In this document: positions 1 to 11,864 of the stretch, in pieces
Position numbering within the stretch: position 1 is the stretch's first letter
How the letters are laid out: every line of letters begins with the position of its first letter
NCBI RefSeq assembly: GCF_028554725.1
Contig: NC_071672.1
Span: 32,632,944 to 32,696,943, forward strand
Source: Zeugodacus cucurbitae
Taxonomy: Eukaryota > Arthropoda > Insecta > Diptera > Tephritidae
Reading direction: 5' to 3'
DNA: 64,000 nucleotides
Made by a program: the position numbers and the translations under genes
The notes under the pieces: generated by a model
What the model was told of the DNA's origin: nothing
The model's input: only the letters and a program-made list of their open reading frames with translations
The model's database searches: none

Positions 1-1605
1 ACAATGTTATGGACACCGAATATACAGTACTCAACTTAATTGAAATGGGTGATTATGAATTCCGTATTTTCGCAGTGAATGCAGCAGGTCGCTCTGAGCC
101 GAGCTCTTGCACCATGCCCATTAAGGTATGTGAAGTAATTGGTGGTGAAAAACCAGAATGGGTGACTCGTTTACATGATCGTGTTGCGCCATGTGGTAAA
201 GATTTCACATTGGAATGCGAGGCCACGGGGAAGCCCCTACCAAATGCCAGGTGGCTACGAAATGGAAAAGAAATTCAAATGGGCGGCGGCCGCATTGTAT
301 CTGAAAGTAAAGATGGTAAGTTCCGTTTACATATTTCTAATGTACAATCCGGAGATGATGGTGACTACACTTGCGAAGCATTTAATTCTCTTGGTGTCGT
401 GCATACAACTGGTCATTTGAAGATTGGTTCCCCGCCAGTTATCACACGTTGCCCCAGCGAACTACTGCTCCCTGAAGGTGATAATACGAAAATTAAGATC
501 TATTATAATGGTGATCAGCCAATGAATGTCAGTGTTAGCAGAAACAATGAGACTGTTACGGAAAAAGATGAACCACACATCAAATGTACTGTATTCGATG
601 ATTATGTTACAGTCTTTATACGTGATATTGTTAAAACTGATTCTGGACTTTATCAAATTAAATTCGAAAATGAATCTGGCATTGCAACAGGTCAATTTGA
701 TGTCCGTATTACCGGATTACCTTCGGCTCCAGTTGGTCCAATGGGTGTGTCTCATATCAACAAACATTCTTGCACGTTATCATGGCGTCCACCATCCTAC
801 AATGGCGGTCTACGTATAACACACTACGTAGTTGAACGTAAGGATGTGACTTCACCACACTGGATTACTGTATCCAGCTTCTGTAAAGACTTATCATTCA
901 ATGTGCAAGGACTTATCGAAAATCAAGACTATATCTTCCGTGTCATGGCAGTTAATGATAATGGTATGGGACCGTCATTGGAAGGCTTGAATCCTATTCG
1001 AGCAAAGGCACCCATTGACCCGCCTTCATCACCTGGAAAACCATCCATAACAGAAGTAGGCGGCGATTTTGTGCATTTAGAATGGACGAAACCAGAATCG
1101 GATGGTGGTGCGCATATACAAGGCTATTGGGTTGATAAGCGGGAGGTTGGTAGCAGCACATGGCAACGTGTTAACGTTACCATTTGCCTTACCAACCAAA
1201 TAAACTGTTCCAATCTAATAGAAGGTCGTCAATACGAATTCAGGGTTTTCGCACAAAACGAAGCTGGCTTGTCGAAGGAATCATCTAATTCAACTGCTGT
1301 TAAAGTAATAGATCCACAGGCTGCTACTCCACCAGTTATTGTTAAACCACTCGGCGATGCCACGTGCATACAAAATCACAATGCCCAATTTACCTGCACA
1401 ATTACTGGTCTACCGCGTCCAGTTATTACATGGTACAAGGGAGCACGTGAAATTACAAATGGTGCGCGCTATCATATGTATGCCGAAAGCGACAACTATT
1501 TTCTCAATATCACAGATGTCTTTGGTGAGGACGCAGACGAATATATTTGTCGTGCTGTCAATAAGGCTGGTGCTAAATCAACACGAGCTGCCTTGGCCAT
1601 TCTGA
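1..1605 (+). CDS. bt: bt exon (5' end outside window): FnIII end, Ig, Ig, FnIII, FnIII, Ig
   Basis: Reading frame starts at base 3 (two bases of a split codon or of upstream exon precede it). It is open to the donor GTAAGT at 1606 and ends in phase 1 (A of a Thr codon). Five full domains follow the projectin pattern, with Ig Cys/Trp cores and FnIII Trp and Tyr-x-Phe-x-Val motifs visible. Confidence 0.95.
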
Positions 1606-4600
1606 GTAAGTTATTACCAATTAACATACATATGTATTAATTTTATATTTAAACACACACTTTTAAATATGTGTAAACAATATTACTTTAATTTATTTTA
1701 TTCATTTATTATTTAATAATTGGTAATATTTTTTTCCATAAAGCCGCTCCAAAATTGAATGTTCCACCCCGTTTCCGCGATACTGCTTACTTCGACAAGG
1801 GTGAAAATGTTGTTATAAAAATACCATTCACTGGCTTTAGAAAGCCTAGAATTACCTGGATACGTGAAGGTGAAACAATTGAATCTGGTGGACATTACAC
1901 CGTAGAAACCAAGGAGCGCCATGCAGTCTTAATTATACGAGACGGTTCGAAATTGGACTCTGGTCCGTATGTCATAACTGCCGAAAATGATCTCGGCTCC
2001 GATACAGCCACAATTAGAATCCAAATTAGTGATCGCCCAGATCCCCCACGTTTCCCATTAATTGAAAACATCAGCACTGAATCATTATCGCTGAGCTGGA
2101 AGGCTCCAGTTTGGGATGGCGGTAGCCAAATAACTAGCTACTTAGTAGAGAAACGCGAACATCCAATGTCATCATGGATACGTGTCGGTAACACACGCTT
2201 GACATCTATGGCTGTAACTGGTTTAACTCCAGGCAAGGAATATGAATTCCGTGTTTATGCCGACAATGTTTATGGTCGTTCAGATCCATCTGAAATCAGC
2301 ACTTTGATTAAAACAAGAGACATTATCAAGAAGAAGCCAACTGAAAGGCGTTGGGAGATCGATGAGCAAGGTAGAAAAGTACGTGGGAAAGCGGACGGAC
2401 CAATTAAAGATTACGACTCCTATGTCTTTGACATATATTCGAAGTTTGTACCACAGCCAGTCGAAATCTCACATGACAGCGTCTATGATAAATATGATAT
2501 ACTAGAGGAAATTGGCGCTGGTGCATTTGGTGTCGTACATAGATGTCGCGAAAGGAGTACCGGGAACATATTTGCCGCCAAGTTCATTCCTGTATCACAT
2601 GCAGTAGAAAAGGATCTAATTAGACGCGAAATTGATGTGATGAATCAATTGCATCACCAGAAATTAATCAACCTACACGATGCATTTGAAGATGATGATG
2701 AGATGGTGCTTATTTTAGAATTGTGAGTAGATAATTTTATTTTACGAATTATATCAAGAAATAAATTTTTATTTAAGTTGGTGAAGTATTTTTTACACCA
2801 ATTTGAGTATTAGTAATGGTATATCTAAATCTGTTTCATTTCTTCCAGCCTATCTGGTGGTGAGCTATTCGAGCGTATTACAACCGAGGGTTACCGCATG
2901 ACTGAAGCGGAAGTAATCAACTACATGCGGCAAATTTGCGAAGGCATACGACATATGCACGAAAAGAATATTATTCATTTGGACATTAAGCCAGAGAATA
3001 TCATGTGTCATACTCGTACTAGTACGAATGTAAAACTGATTGACTTCGGTTTGGCTACCCGTTTGGATCCAAATGAAGTAGTTAAAATAACAACTGGCAC
3101 AGCTGAATTTGCAGCACCGGAAATTGTTAATCGCGAACCAGTTGGTTTCTATACAGATATGTGGGCCACAGGCGTACTTGCTTATGTGCTGTAAGTATTT
3201 CATATTAGTACAACATTGTTTCTAGCAAATATTTATTGAACATTTTTCACACTTACTTGATTTTAGTTTGAGTGGATTGTCACCATTTGCTGGCGATAAC
3301 GATATCCAAACTCTAAAGAATGTTAAAGCCTGTGACTGGGACTTTGATGCGGATGCTTTCCGGCACATATCTGATGAAGCTAAGGACTTTATTAGGAAGC
3401 TCCTACTTGCAAATAAAGAAAAACGTATGACTGCCCATGAGTGCCTATTGCATCCATGGCTTAGCGGCGATCATAGTGATCGCTCGGAGCAAATATCACG
3501 TGATCGCTACCTTGCATTCCGTGATAAACTACGGAAGAAATATGAAGATTTTAATAAATATTTACTGCCAATGGGACGTTTATCTGAATATTCTTCATTG
3601 CGTAAATTACTTATGGAAAAATATAAAATGCACGAAACATCCTTCGATCGTCGACAAGCGGCACCACGATTCGTCATCCGACCATCATCACAATTCTGCT
3701 ATGAAGGTCAAAGCGTTAAGTTCTATTGCCGTTGCATAGCTGGCGCTACACCGACTTTAACATGGTCTCACAATAATGTAGAACTCCGGCAAAGTGTTAA
3801 ATTTATGAAACGTTATGCCGGCGATGATTACTACTTTATTATAAATCGCGTCAGATTGGATGACAGAGGCGAATATATTATTCGTGCAGAAAACCACTAT
3901 GGCTCCCGCGAGGAAGTCGTATTCTTGAACGTACATCCACTGCCAAAGGAACAACCTCGTTACCGTAGCGAATCAACACCCGTGCGTCGACGTGATCCAC
4001 TACCATATACTTTCTGGCAAGAAGAATCAGAATCGGCACCCAGCTTTACATTCCTCCTACGTCCGCGTGTTATGCAGGCGCGCGACACATGTAAACTATT
4101 ATGTTGTCTCAGTGGTAAACCCGTGCCAACTGTTAAATGGTATAAGGATGGAAGAGAACTCAGCAAATACGAATACTCAATGTCAGCTTCCGATGGCGTT
4201 GTAACCATGGAAATCATTGATTGTAAACCCTCAGATTCCGGCAAATACAGTTGCAAGGCAACCAATTGTCATGGTACCGATGAAACCGAATGCGTAGTAA
4301 TCGTTGAGGGTATGTATGATGGAAAATCTTTATAATATAATAGTAAAGTAAATCTAATATACCACAAGATAATAATATCACATTTTTAGAGTTCACTGTA
4401 GCCACATATATAGTGTCTTTGTATTAGTAGTTTCAATTTAAATATTTTAGTATATTCAATTTAAATATTTATATACATATTAAATTTCATTAATGCAGAC
4501 CTGAAAACTTTTTATTAAATATGTATGACTAAGCAGAAAATGCAGTGTCTGCAGCTGATAACTTTTTATAAGGGAAATCTACAAATTTGAAACCCCTCAA

Positions 4601-7600
4601 TATTGATATTGACTTAATAGCTTCGATTGGCAAAGCGTTGAAGAGAAGCGAATACAACATTCCATCCAGATGCTCAAACAAATAGGCAGGAATTGTGCTG
4701 TAACCCTGCGCCATAATGTTCTCTTAAGCATGCGGATCAGTGTTGCACCATTTTTTTTGGTCGGGAATACTTAAAACTAATTTTTTTGTTTAACCTTTAA
4801 CTTCGATTATAATTTATTTCAAGCTAAAAACATAATAATAATATATTTGTACTGTCCTTTTTGCCAATCTTTTGTCCTTTACTATTGTGAATGGTCTAAA
4901 TGTGTAAAATAAAATTTGGTAGCACTAACGCCAGCGGCGAATTTTTAATGAGGTATCCGCATTGATTTTAATGGTTAGAACTTATTTGAGATTCATTAGG
5001 ATTTTTAGTAATATATTTGGCTAAATATTATGGAAACATATGCAACTAATTTCATACCGATTGATAATTACATTTAGCACTAATATAATATAATATAATA
5101 TACAATTAATGTTTAAATGTTGTGAAAAAAATTAAATGGAGTTTTTTCATAGGAGAGTGGGTAACACCTGAGCAGGCAGAACTTGCTCACAATTTACTAC
5201 ATTCAGGAGGTAAAATATGAAAATTGTTACACATTTTGTGCATAAACTCTACTGAAACCTAGTATTTGTATTTGTATTTTGAATCCAATGTAATTTGTAT
5301 TGTTAATAAGTTAAATTGTTTCTTTAATTAAAAACTCCAAAAACGCACTAAAATGGTTACTGTCCAACTTTTGGTATGCTTATACCGAAATATGTAAACG
5401 CTCGCCTATTTAATCGTTTATCCCGTATATGAAGTTTCGTTTATGCATGCGATTTAGTTTATCGAATAAACCCAGGGTCCCAAAGAGTTACGTCTTTTAT
5501 TATAAAACTGAAGCCAGACATTATATTGATTGTATAAAACGTAACATATTAAAATAAATACTTTACTAATCCTACGCAACAGCAATTTTTGTCAGAAAAT
5601 TTAACTTCGACGAAGAGAAATTATAAGAACTAACGTTAAACTTATAACTCTTGATCCCTTTGAAATTATTAGTGCCTGAAACAATAACAAATAGTGAACT
5701 CTTCTCCGTTTCAAAGCACATGGTCCAATATAGTAAACCTTATGTATATATTCGTATGTATGTCCGTGTATTAATTTCAATTCCAATCATTTCTTGAACT
5801 ACGCTTCTAATGTCTTCAACTGTTTCGAATCTATTTCGAACACTAGTCCGTTTAATAGAGTGGTCATCCTTGACTGTAGTCTTTTTTGGCCGTCCGGAGC
5901 CAGATTTGAAAAGACCCAAATTTTTGCATATTTTTGAAGGAAAACACCGATAGTTGTATATACTGCTAAACTTAATTTTCTGGCCTCTCCAATTATCACA
6001 ATATACCATCTAACACCGTCGCGTTAAAAAAGCTTAATAGTGCTCCAGCGTGGTGGACTCGACATTGTCTTTCGGGGATACATTGCCTCCATTACCTGAT
6101 TCCTTTTCCACGAGAAACTATTTAGAGTGGCGAAGTCTCTGCAAATGCAGCCAGCAGCGGTTCCAACTTACCCATTGCTCTTTTTGCAGACCATTTCTAA
6201 GTATACGTCAACCAACAGCAACGAAGGGCTCCGACCCTACCGGCTTGGTAGCCGCGGCCTTTTTTGCCACAAGTTATAAATAATATTTCGGAGCGGACTT
6301 TTTCAAGAAATCTTCCAAAATCTGTAAGTGCAAACAGCTTTAACCAAGCTAGCTTGACCTACAGAGAAAAATATGATCTACGCTCTGTAGCAAGATTTCC
6401 ACATAAACCTTTACATTGTAATAGATTAGCACCGAAACTATAAGAAATTTTTGCACAAATTGATTTGATTTGAAGCATCTATCAGGGTTTTATACAAGGA
6501 TTAGTATTAGATACCGTTCTCTATATACCGAGAAAAAATCATTATGCTGATCAGCTGGAATGTTTTCATTACAAATAATTTTTAAAGAAATATTATTTTT
6601 TAAGTACTGCCAGCATTTATTAAATAACAACTTAATTAAAAGATCATAAATGTTGGTTGGTCGTCTGGCAAGTAACGAAAAACTAATTAAAGAACAAGCC
6701 TAAACCAATTATATTAATATGCAGTGTTTTGTTAAATAATATATATATATATATTCTAAATAAATAGTATAGTTACCAATTAGAAGGCGCAAAACGTTTA
6801 ACTCACTGACCACTGACCACTGATTCTTAACCGCATTTGTACTCACCTGTTGCGTCTTCTTAACGTGATCAGCGCTAGCACTACCAAACAACAGTAAAAC
6901 TGTTAACTTTGATTGAAAGAAATGCATTGTCGATCAGATACAACCCTGTATACACTATCTCTGTATAGATAAATTACATACATACACGCATGCATAACGT
7001 CACATACGATATTTGTATATGTATACTACGTACATACATATATACATCTCTATGGACTTATGTATATCCAATGAACGATTCTATCGAAATATACATATGT
7101 ATGTTTCAGTTTATTTGTAATATCCATTACCCATTTTATTAAATAAAACATTTAAAACATTTAAGTTATAAATCCACAAAATTAAAGAAAAAGTTTCGTA
7201 AATATTAGACATAAGTTTGAAAATACTAAATTGTTGAATACTTTTTAAATGATTTGCATGCTGACAAACTGTCCCTAGCGTAAAATCATGTTTATTTAAT
7301 AAATGTTTTAACAAGTTGCACATCTCATATCTAAAATATGAATCGAAACTATTTTAATTTAAGTATATTAATAAAATTCCATTAATATAACACTTCTTAT
7401 GTGTGCACACAGATCGTAAGTATATAGAACACCCACTAAAGCCTGCGCCGCCACCTATCAACACGACTCGTCGTTTCACATCCAGCTCCTCGTCAACACA
7501 ACAACAAAGTTCAAATTACTCCTCTTCAATAAATCAACAGAGTTCAAATTACTCCTCTTCAACAAATCAACAGAGTTTAAATTACTCTTCCTCCACCAAC

Positions 7601-9363
7601 CAGGTAATTTTCAACAAAATTGTGTATAAAAACGTGAACGTCGATTCGATTTACCATACAAAAGAGAAATATTATTTTACTACATCAATTTTTAAAGAAA
7701 TACAAATCGACTTGAATTAATTTGGCTGTGTGCAAATGCTATAAGTAAGTCTGTTCATTAGGAAATGCCAAACCAAAATGTGAATAAATTAAGCAACTGC
7801 TGTCAAAAAGACCAAATTCGAAAAAAATATTGCCTCATTAAAAACCACACTTGATGATTGAGCCTTCCTAACCTAAAGGCCTCGCTACTTCACAGGTGCT
7901 GGTTGTTGTCCAGCGTTTGGTAAGCTCACTCGAAGCCAGTGCGTAACCACCGTATGAAGCTTGAAACTCACATAGAACCCAGTGCCTGGCCGTAACAACA
8001 CTCATAACCAGAGCAGAAAACTCTTTGAGTGAACGCTCACTTAGTCTCCGCTAGAGTACCCTGCGCATACTACCAAACCATTTTCTTAACTACAGCATTT
8101 TAAAAGCACAGAAATTTTATACGAAACTCACATATGTACTACATTTTTCAGACTAACATTCACAATTCAAGCTCCTCCAACTCCACCAGTACCAGCAATA
8201 AAAAGAAATATAACAGCAATAGCTTAAATACGTTAGGAAGTCCATCTAGATCCCGCAGCGCTACCAAAGAACTAATTTGTGAGTACATTTAAATACCGTT
8301 TGAAAATTATAATTACTAACTAATTGTTTTAGTGCCTCCTGATGATGCACTTATGTGTAAACCTGATTTCACGAAGTCGCTACAAGACCTTACCATAAAT
8401 GATGGCGATATATTGCTTTTGACTTGCCATGTTAAAGGCGATCCAGAGCCACAGGTGACGTGGGCGAAGAATGGCAAACTGATTTCATCATCCGATATTA
8501 TAGACTTAAAATACAAAAATGGAATCGCAACGCTCACGATACATGAAGTTTTCCCCGAAGATGAAGGCGTATTCACATGTACTGCTACGAACTCGATTAG
8601 CGCTGTTGAAACGAAATGCAAATTAACTGTTAAGCGTAAGTATGCCTCCATTACTTGATGCATTATGCCTATTTAAATGCTACTATCAAACATGTAATAA
8701 TTCATATTTCGAAATCAATATTATATTTGTTCTTTTGTTACAGCGCTGGGTAAAAATGCCAGTAAAAGGCAAACAAGTAGCTCCAAGCCACCAAAAATTG
8801 TTAGCCACCTAGAGTCACGTTTTGTGAAGGACGGTGAGATGGTGACGCTAGCATGCCGTATTATTGGAGCCGATCATTTCGACGTGGTTTGGCTACACAA
8901 CAACAAGGAGATTAAACCAAGCAAAGACTTCCAATACACCAATGAGGCTAATATTTATAAATTGCAAATCGCCGAAATATTCCCAGAAGACGGCGGTACT
9001 TATACTTGCGAGGCATTCAACGATGTCGGTGAATCGTTCAGCACTTGCACCATTAACGTACTCGTACCTGGTGAAGAGCCCAAGCAACCCATATTCACAA
9101 AGTTTCCAAGTTCTGTAACTGTTGCGGATGGTGAAAGATGTCAATTTGTTTGTGAGACCCAGGAGGAGCCACTACAGATCACATGGCTAAAGGATAGCAA
9201 GCCAATCAATGAGAACAGCACAAAATATAGCTTCATCCGAGATGGCAATAATTACACTTTTGTTATACAGAATTGCTCAATGGATGACGTGGGTCAATAT
9301 CAAGCAAAGGCTGTTGGTAAAAAGAGTGAAACTTTAAGTGCTTTCTCTATTAATATCGACTGA
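1..9363 (+). CDS. bt: bent (projectin), 3' part of gene: terminal Ig/FnIII units, kinase, C-terminal Ig domains
   Basis: Projectin is the twitchin/titin-like giant protein of insect muscle that links thick filaments to the Z-disc and carries one kinase. Nine exons join in frame: <1-1605, 1744-2722, 2849-3190, 3267-4309, 5153-5209, 7413-7603, 8152-8278, 8333-8635, 8744-9363, with GT/AG junctions and matching phases, giving 1754 residues plus TGA. Order (residues of the visible part): FnIII end 1-48, Ig 50-141, Ig 143-237, FnIII 239-338, FnIII 339-437, Ig 440-534, Ig 540-630, FnIII 631-727, kinase about 782-1040, Ig about 1108-1199, Ig 1233-1323, Ser-rich linker 1324-1450, then three Ig domains. 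Kinase: glycine loop GAGAFG 792-797, Lys814, HLDIKPEN with Asp906, DFG Asp926, AAPE about 949. HLD in place of HRD is normal for the MLCK/titin family. The 5' part lies outside the window. The linker sequence and the kinase match Drosophila projectin as I know it. Confidence 0.96.
1744..2722 (+). CDS. bt: bt exon: Ig, FnIII, linker and kinase N-lobe
   Basis: Acceptor AG at 1742-1743 and donor GTGAGT at 2723. Encodes Ig, FnIII, a basic linker and the kinase N-lobe with GAGAFG and the AAKF lysine. The short intron before it (1606-1743, 138 bases) is AT-rich and holds nothing else. The donor lies inside the Phe codon of a FLSGGE motif. Confidence 0.95.
2849..3190 (+). CDS. bt: bt exon: kinase catalytic loop and activation segment
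   Basis: Acceptor TTCCAG ends at 2848 and donor GTAAGT starts at 3191. Carries the catalytic loop HLDIKPEN, the DFG motif and the AAPE motif, so the catalytic set is complete. Confidence 0.96.
3267..4309 (+). CDS. bt: bt exon: kinase C-lobe, regulatory tail, two Ig domains
   Basis: Acceptor TTTTAG ends at 3266 and donor GTATGT begins at 4310. Encodes the end of the C-lobe (LSGLSPF, HECLLHPWL), a basic tail with RKLLMEKYK that in this kinase family acts as the autoinhibitory and calmodulin-type region, and two Ig domains. Confidence 0.95.
4310..5152 (+). other. bt intron with an unclassified repeat (about 4510-4960)
   Basis: An 843-base AT-rich intron. The stretch 4626-4765 resembles 58665-58790, and 4855-4945 resembles 60275-60375 (shared core AATGGTCTAAATGTGTAAAA or close to it). 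It is therefore one copy of a dispersed repeat whose second copy is split by later insertions. No coding capacity seen. Confidence 0.6.
5153..5209 (+). CDS. bt: bt micro-exon (57 bases)
   Basis: The split Gly codon from the previous exon is completed, then it reads EWVTPEQAELAHNLLHSG and ends in phase 1. The flanks are CATAG and GTAAAA. The peptide corresponds to the EGEWVTPEQA segment of Drosophila projectin, so this short exon is real although too short to appear as an ORF. Confidence 0.9.
5210..7412 (+). other. bt intron, 2.2 kb, with a Tc1-like fragment
   Basis: AT-rich intron. It holds a Tc1-like transposase fragment at 5790-6009 on the minus strand, a GC-richer block at 6020-6300 with no recognisable protein, and short TA-rich runs near 6736-6755. 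The remainder shows nothing I can name. Confidence 0.7.
5790..6009 (-). pseudogene. Tc1-like transposase N-terminal fragment
   Basis: The minus-strand frame reads a paired-like helix-turn-helix segment with GSGRPKKTTVKDD followed by a second helix region with RFETVEDIRSVVQE, the usual layout of the N-terminal DNA-binding part of Tc1-type transposases. No DDE catalytic domain follows, so it is a dead fragment inside the bt intron. Confidence 0.7.
7413..7603 (+). CDS. bt: bt exon: Ser/Asn/Gln-rich linker with tandem peptide repeat
   Basis: Acceptor ACACAG ends at 7412 and donor GTAATT starts at 7604. Begins with (D)RKYIEHPLKPAPPP, matching the Drosophila linker, then carries an 11-residue tandem repeat of the type QSSNYSSSTNQ (about 7499-7603). 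It ends on a codon boundary, which fits the next exon. Confidence 0.88.
7604..8151 (+). other. bt intron, 548 bases
   Basis: Holds a GC-richer block at 7855-8065 that stands out from the AT-rich flanks and may be an old insertion. No protein or RNA gene recognised. Confidence 0.6.
8152..8278 (+). CDS. bt: bt exon: Ser/Asn-rich linker
   Basis: Acceptor TTTTTCAG ends at 8151 and donor GTGAGT begins at 8279. Encodes TNIHNSSSSNSTSTSNKKKY and ends with SRSRSATKELI, the same linker as in Drosophila projectin. It lies between the kinase-proximal and the final three Ig domains. Confidence 0.9.
8333..8635 (+). CDS. bt: bt exon: Ig domain
   Basis: Acceptor TTTTAG ends at 8332 and donor GTAAGT starts at 8636. 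One complete Ig domain from LPPDDALMCKPDF to CKLTV with the usual Cys, Trp and DEGVFTC pattern. Confidence 0.95.
8744..9363 (+). CDS. bt: bt last coding exon: two Ig domains and stop
   Basis: Acceptor TTGTTACAG ends at 8743. Encodes two final Ig domains and ends with FSINID and TGA at 9361-9363. The first Ig (HFDVVWLHNNKEIKPSKDFQ) is nearly identical to the fly protein. Confidence 0.95.
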
Positions 9364-9914
9364 AGAAAAACAATAAAACAATGTAACTAAGTACTTAGTG
9401 TTAGAAAAAAACGAAAATTAAAAATATAAACCGAAATGTTAGTTCAAATAAGTATATTTATAATTGAAACCTCTGTAGGCATAGGGGCAGAAAATGGCAT
9501 AATTGATCGCTCTCTTTCTCCAACTATCGAAACCGCAATGTTAAAAAAAATCCCCTAATTTTTACACAATATGCAATGTCTATGCCTATGCCTAAGATGC
9601 ATATTTGTAGCATGTATAAAAAATATGCATTTTTGTATATACATATACTTTAACGTAAATATATCTTGGTGATGATGTGAACTAGCACTGCTCCGAAAAA
9701 TCAAATTATTATGTCCTTATATATACATTCATATATAAATAGCACAATAATGATTTAACGATTTTAAAACTAATTATACACTGCCCTATTCGAAAACGGA
9801 TTAATTATATCTTTGGCATCCTCGAAACGAAAAAAACAAAATATTATGGCAATAAAAACCTAACTGCGCAAAAATTGTATTAATCGGCGTAACATATTAC
9901 CTACATTAAATTTA

Positions 9915-9947
<33 letters not shown>

Positions 9948-10250
9948 CAACAATTATTACGCTCTCTCACAGATACGAATATATATGTATATGTGAATTA
10001 TCTATGTTGGAAATGTATGACATGTATTTGCTTACTCTTACAACAAAATGTTTAATGTTTGCATGACACCGATTAAGCAGTAACTCTACCATGTCTTTAT
10101 GAAATTCGTTTTCAATGCTGAACACTGAAATACTTGACGTGCGTACTATATATTTAATTAAAAAAAATATATATTTTTGTTTGATTTATGCAGTAGGTAT
10201 GCTCTTAACTGTTTAAGCTAATAAATAATAATAAATGGAGAAAACAAAAA
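9364..10250 (+). promoter_or_regulatory. bt 3' UTR region with candidate poly(A) signals
   Basis: AATAAA occurs 9 bases after the stop (9372-9377), at 9851-9856, and as a cluster at 10220-10235 followed by an A-rich run. Which one is used cannot be told from sequence. A TA-dinucleotide run lies at about 9918-9948. No other feature seen. Confidence 0.45.
9918..9948. repeat. TA microsatellite
   Basis: A nearly uninterrupted alternating AT run in the bt 3' region. Confidence 0.9.
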
Positions 10251-10299
10251 AAAAAAAAGGTTTTTATTGTCAAAATTGCAATGAATAGGTGTAAATGGT

Positions 10300-10870
10300 G
10301 ATCCATTTCGAGGTTCCCTACTTAAAAAAAAAAAACAGTAAATTCAAAATTAATGGGGAATGTTTATTATCATTCGAAAGAATATTATTCTTTTTCAAAT
10401 GTTGGCCGCGGCCATTGATTGATGTGATGTGTGGGAAATGGCATCATCTTGTTGAAACCAAATGTCGCCGAGATCACGAGCTTCAATTTATAGTCGGTTA
10501 TCATGGTGAGATAAGCGTCGCCATTGACGGTTACGTTCTGACCGGTATCATTTTTAAAGAAATATGGCTCGTTGATTTCTTGAATCTGTTGCTCTTCGTC
10601 CCAAATGTGGCAATTCTGCTTGTTTTCATAAACATTGAGCCAGTTGAAACCCATTTATCGCTGAACTTTTCAAGAGCCCATAGCGAAACAATGTTACTTT
10701 TCTGCACGCTGATTCTGCGTAGGTATAAAGCCAACAGGTTGAATGGTTTTAACGAATTTATAAGGATCATCAGTCCGCATTAATCTAATCACAATCCAGT
10801 CGTGAATAATAGAGAGGGTTTGCAGTAGCAAAGCGATGATTCTTCTAGTGGTATTGGTCATTTCACGGCG
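10300..10870 (-). pseudogene. Degenerate IS630/Tc1-mariner-type transposase
   Basis: On the minus strand, parts of a DDE_3-type transposase are readable across several frames: a stretch with NKQNCHIWDEEQ, then PYFFKNDTGQNVTVNGDAYL, then a piece ending near SATFGFNKMMPFPTHH. The other half of the same protein family appears at 21815-22070 and 53111-53427. Frames are broken and no intact DDE triad is left. The plus-strand 162-codon ORF over this stretch is only a shadow. Confidence 0.65.
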
Positions 10871-11087
10871 CACCTTTACAATTACAGTTGACAGGCTCCA
10901 GTCGGTAATATAAATAAAAAGTATTAAGACTTGATTGTCGAAACTACATAGCTATAATGTGGTTATTAGGGCTAGAGGAAAGACTAGTTGTAATTACCTT
11001 TAGAATATGTTTCCATGCAATTTTATTAAGACAACTTACATATTTACTGATATATTTGGCCCATTAGCGGCACAAAGCTAAAGTATA

Positions 11088-11500
11088 ACAAGTAAGGAAA
11101 GGCTAAGTTCAGATGCGATCGAACATTTTATACTCTCGCAATTTATTGATGTAATTTTATTGAGATAACACATAATTTGACCCATATATTCGGCATAAAA
11201 TCCTATAGAATAACGAAAATCATCATATGTGGTATATGAGCACTGATGTAATTCCTAAACCGATTTCACTAATTTTCCCCACCAAGCTACACTATATACA
11301 ATACTATATGCTCACTTAATTTTGCTAAGATATATCACATATTAACCGATATATGCGGAATAAAGACCGCACATAATTAGGTATATGGGAGCCAGGGGAA
11401 GTTCTGATACGATTTTGATAATTTTTGGAACAGAGACACACAATTAGGAGAAAAAATTTCCTCTGAATTAAATTAAAATATCTGAAAGATTTGCCGATAT
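11088..11500 (+). repeat. DINE-1-like repeat, 3'-truncated copy
   Basis: Starts with the family head AACAAGTAAGGAAAGG, then TTTTATACTCTCGCAATTTA, and continues with diverged body sequence. The tail with GTTGCGAGAGTATA is missing. 11500-11864 shows no recognisable element. Confidence 0.7.
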
Positions 11501-11864
11501 TTTACCTTTGGCAAGACAAACATTGGAGAACCAGTTGAATTATTCCGACTAGAAATTAGTTTAAAGCGCGTTGTGTCTTCGGCATCCACTTTGAGGAGTT
11601 TGCGGTATCAAAAAGGATTGGCTTTAATTGTCTAACTATGATCTCCAGAGAGCAGAGGGATCAGCTCTTTAACCGAACCTAACACTATCGGCTCTAGGAA
11701 TTTATATGATCATAATAACATACGAAATATTTAATTTACAATCAATTGAACTTCGAATGCGTGGATTATTTTTTAGAGTCCGACCGATTAATCGGCCTTA
11801 GCATTGGCACCGGCCATATTTGGCCGATTCTTTCTACTTCTTTTGAATTACACTTACATTAATT

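Noticed and set aside
175..819. Secondary ORFs inside bt exons on both strands
   Set aside because: Shadows of the projectin frame, without motifs or splice support.
10295..10783. 162-codon plus-strand ORF
   Set aside because: It runs antisense to recognisable transposase blocks on the minus strand and has no motif of its own.
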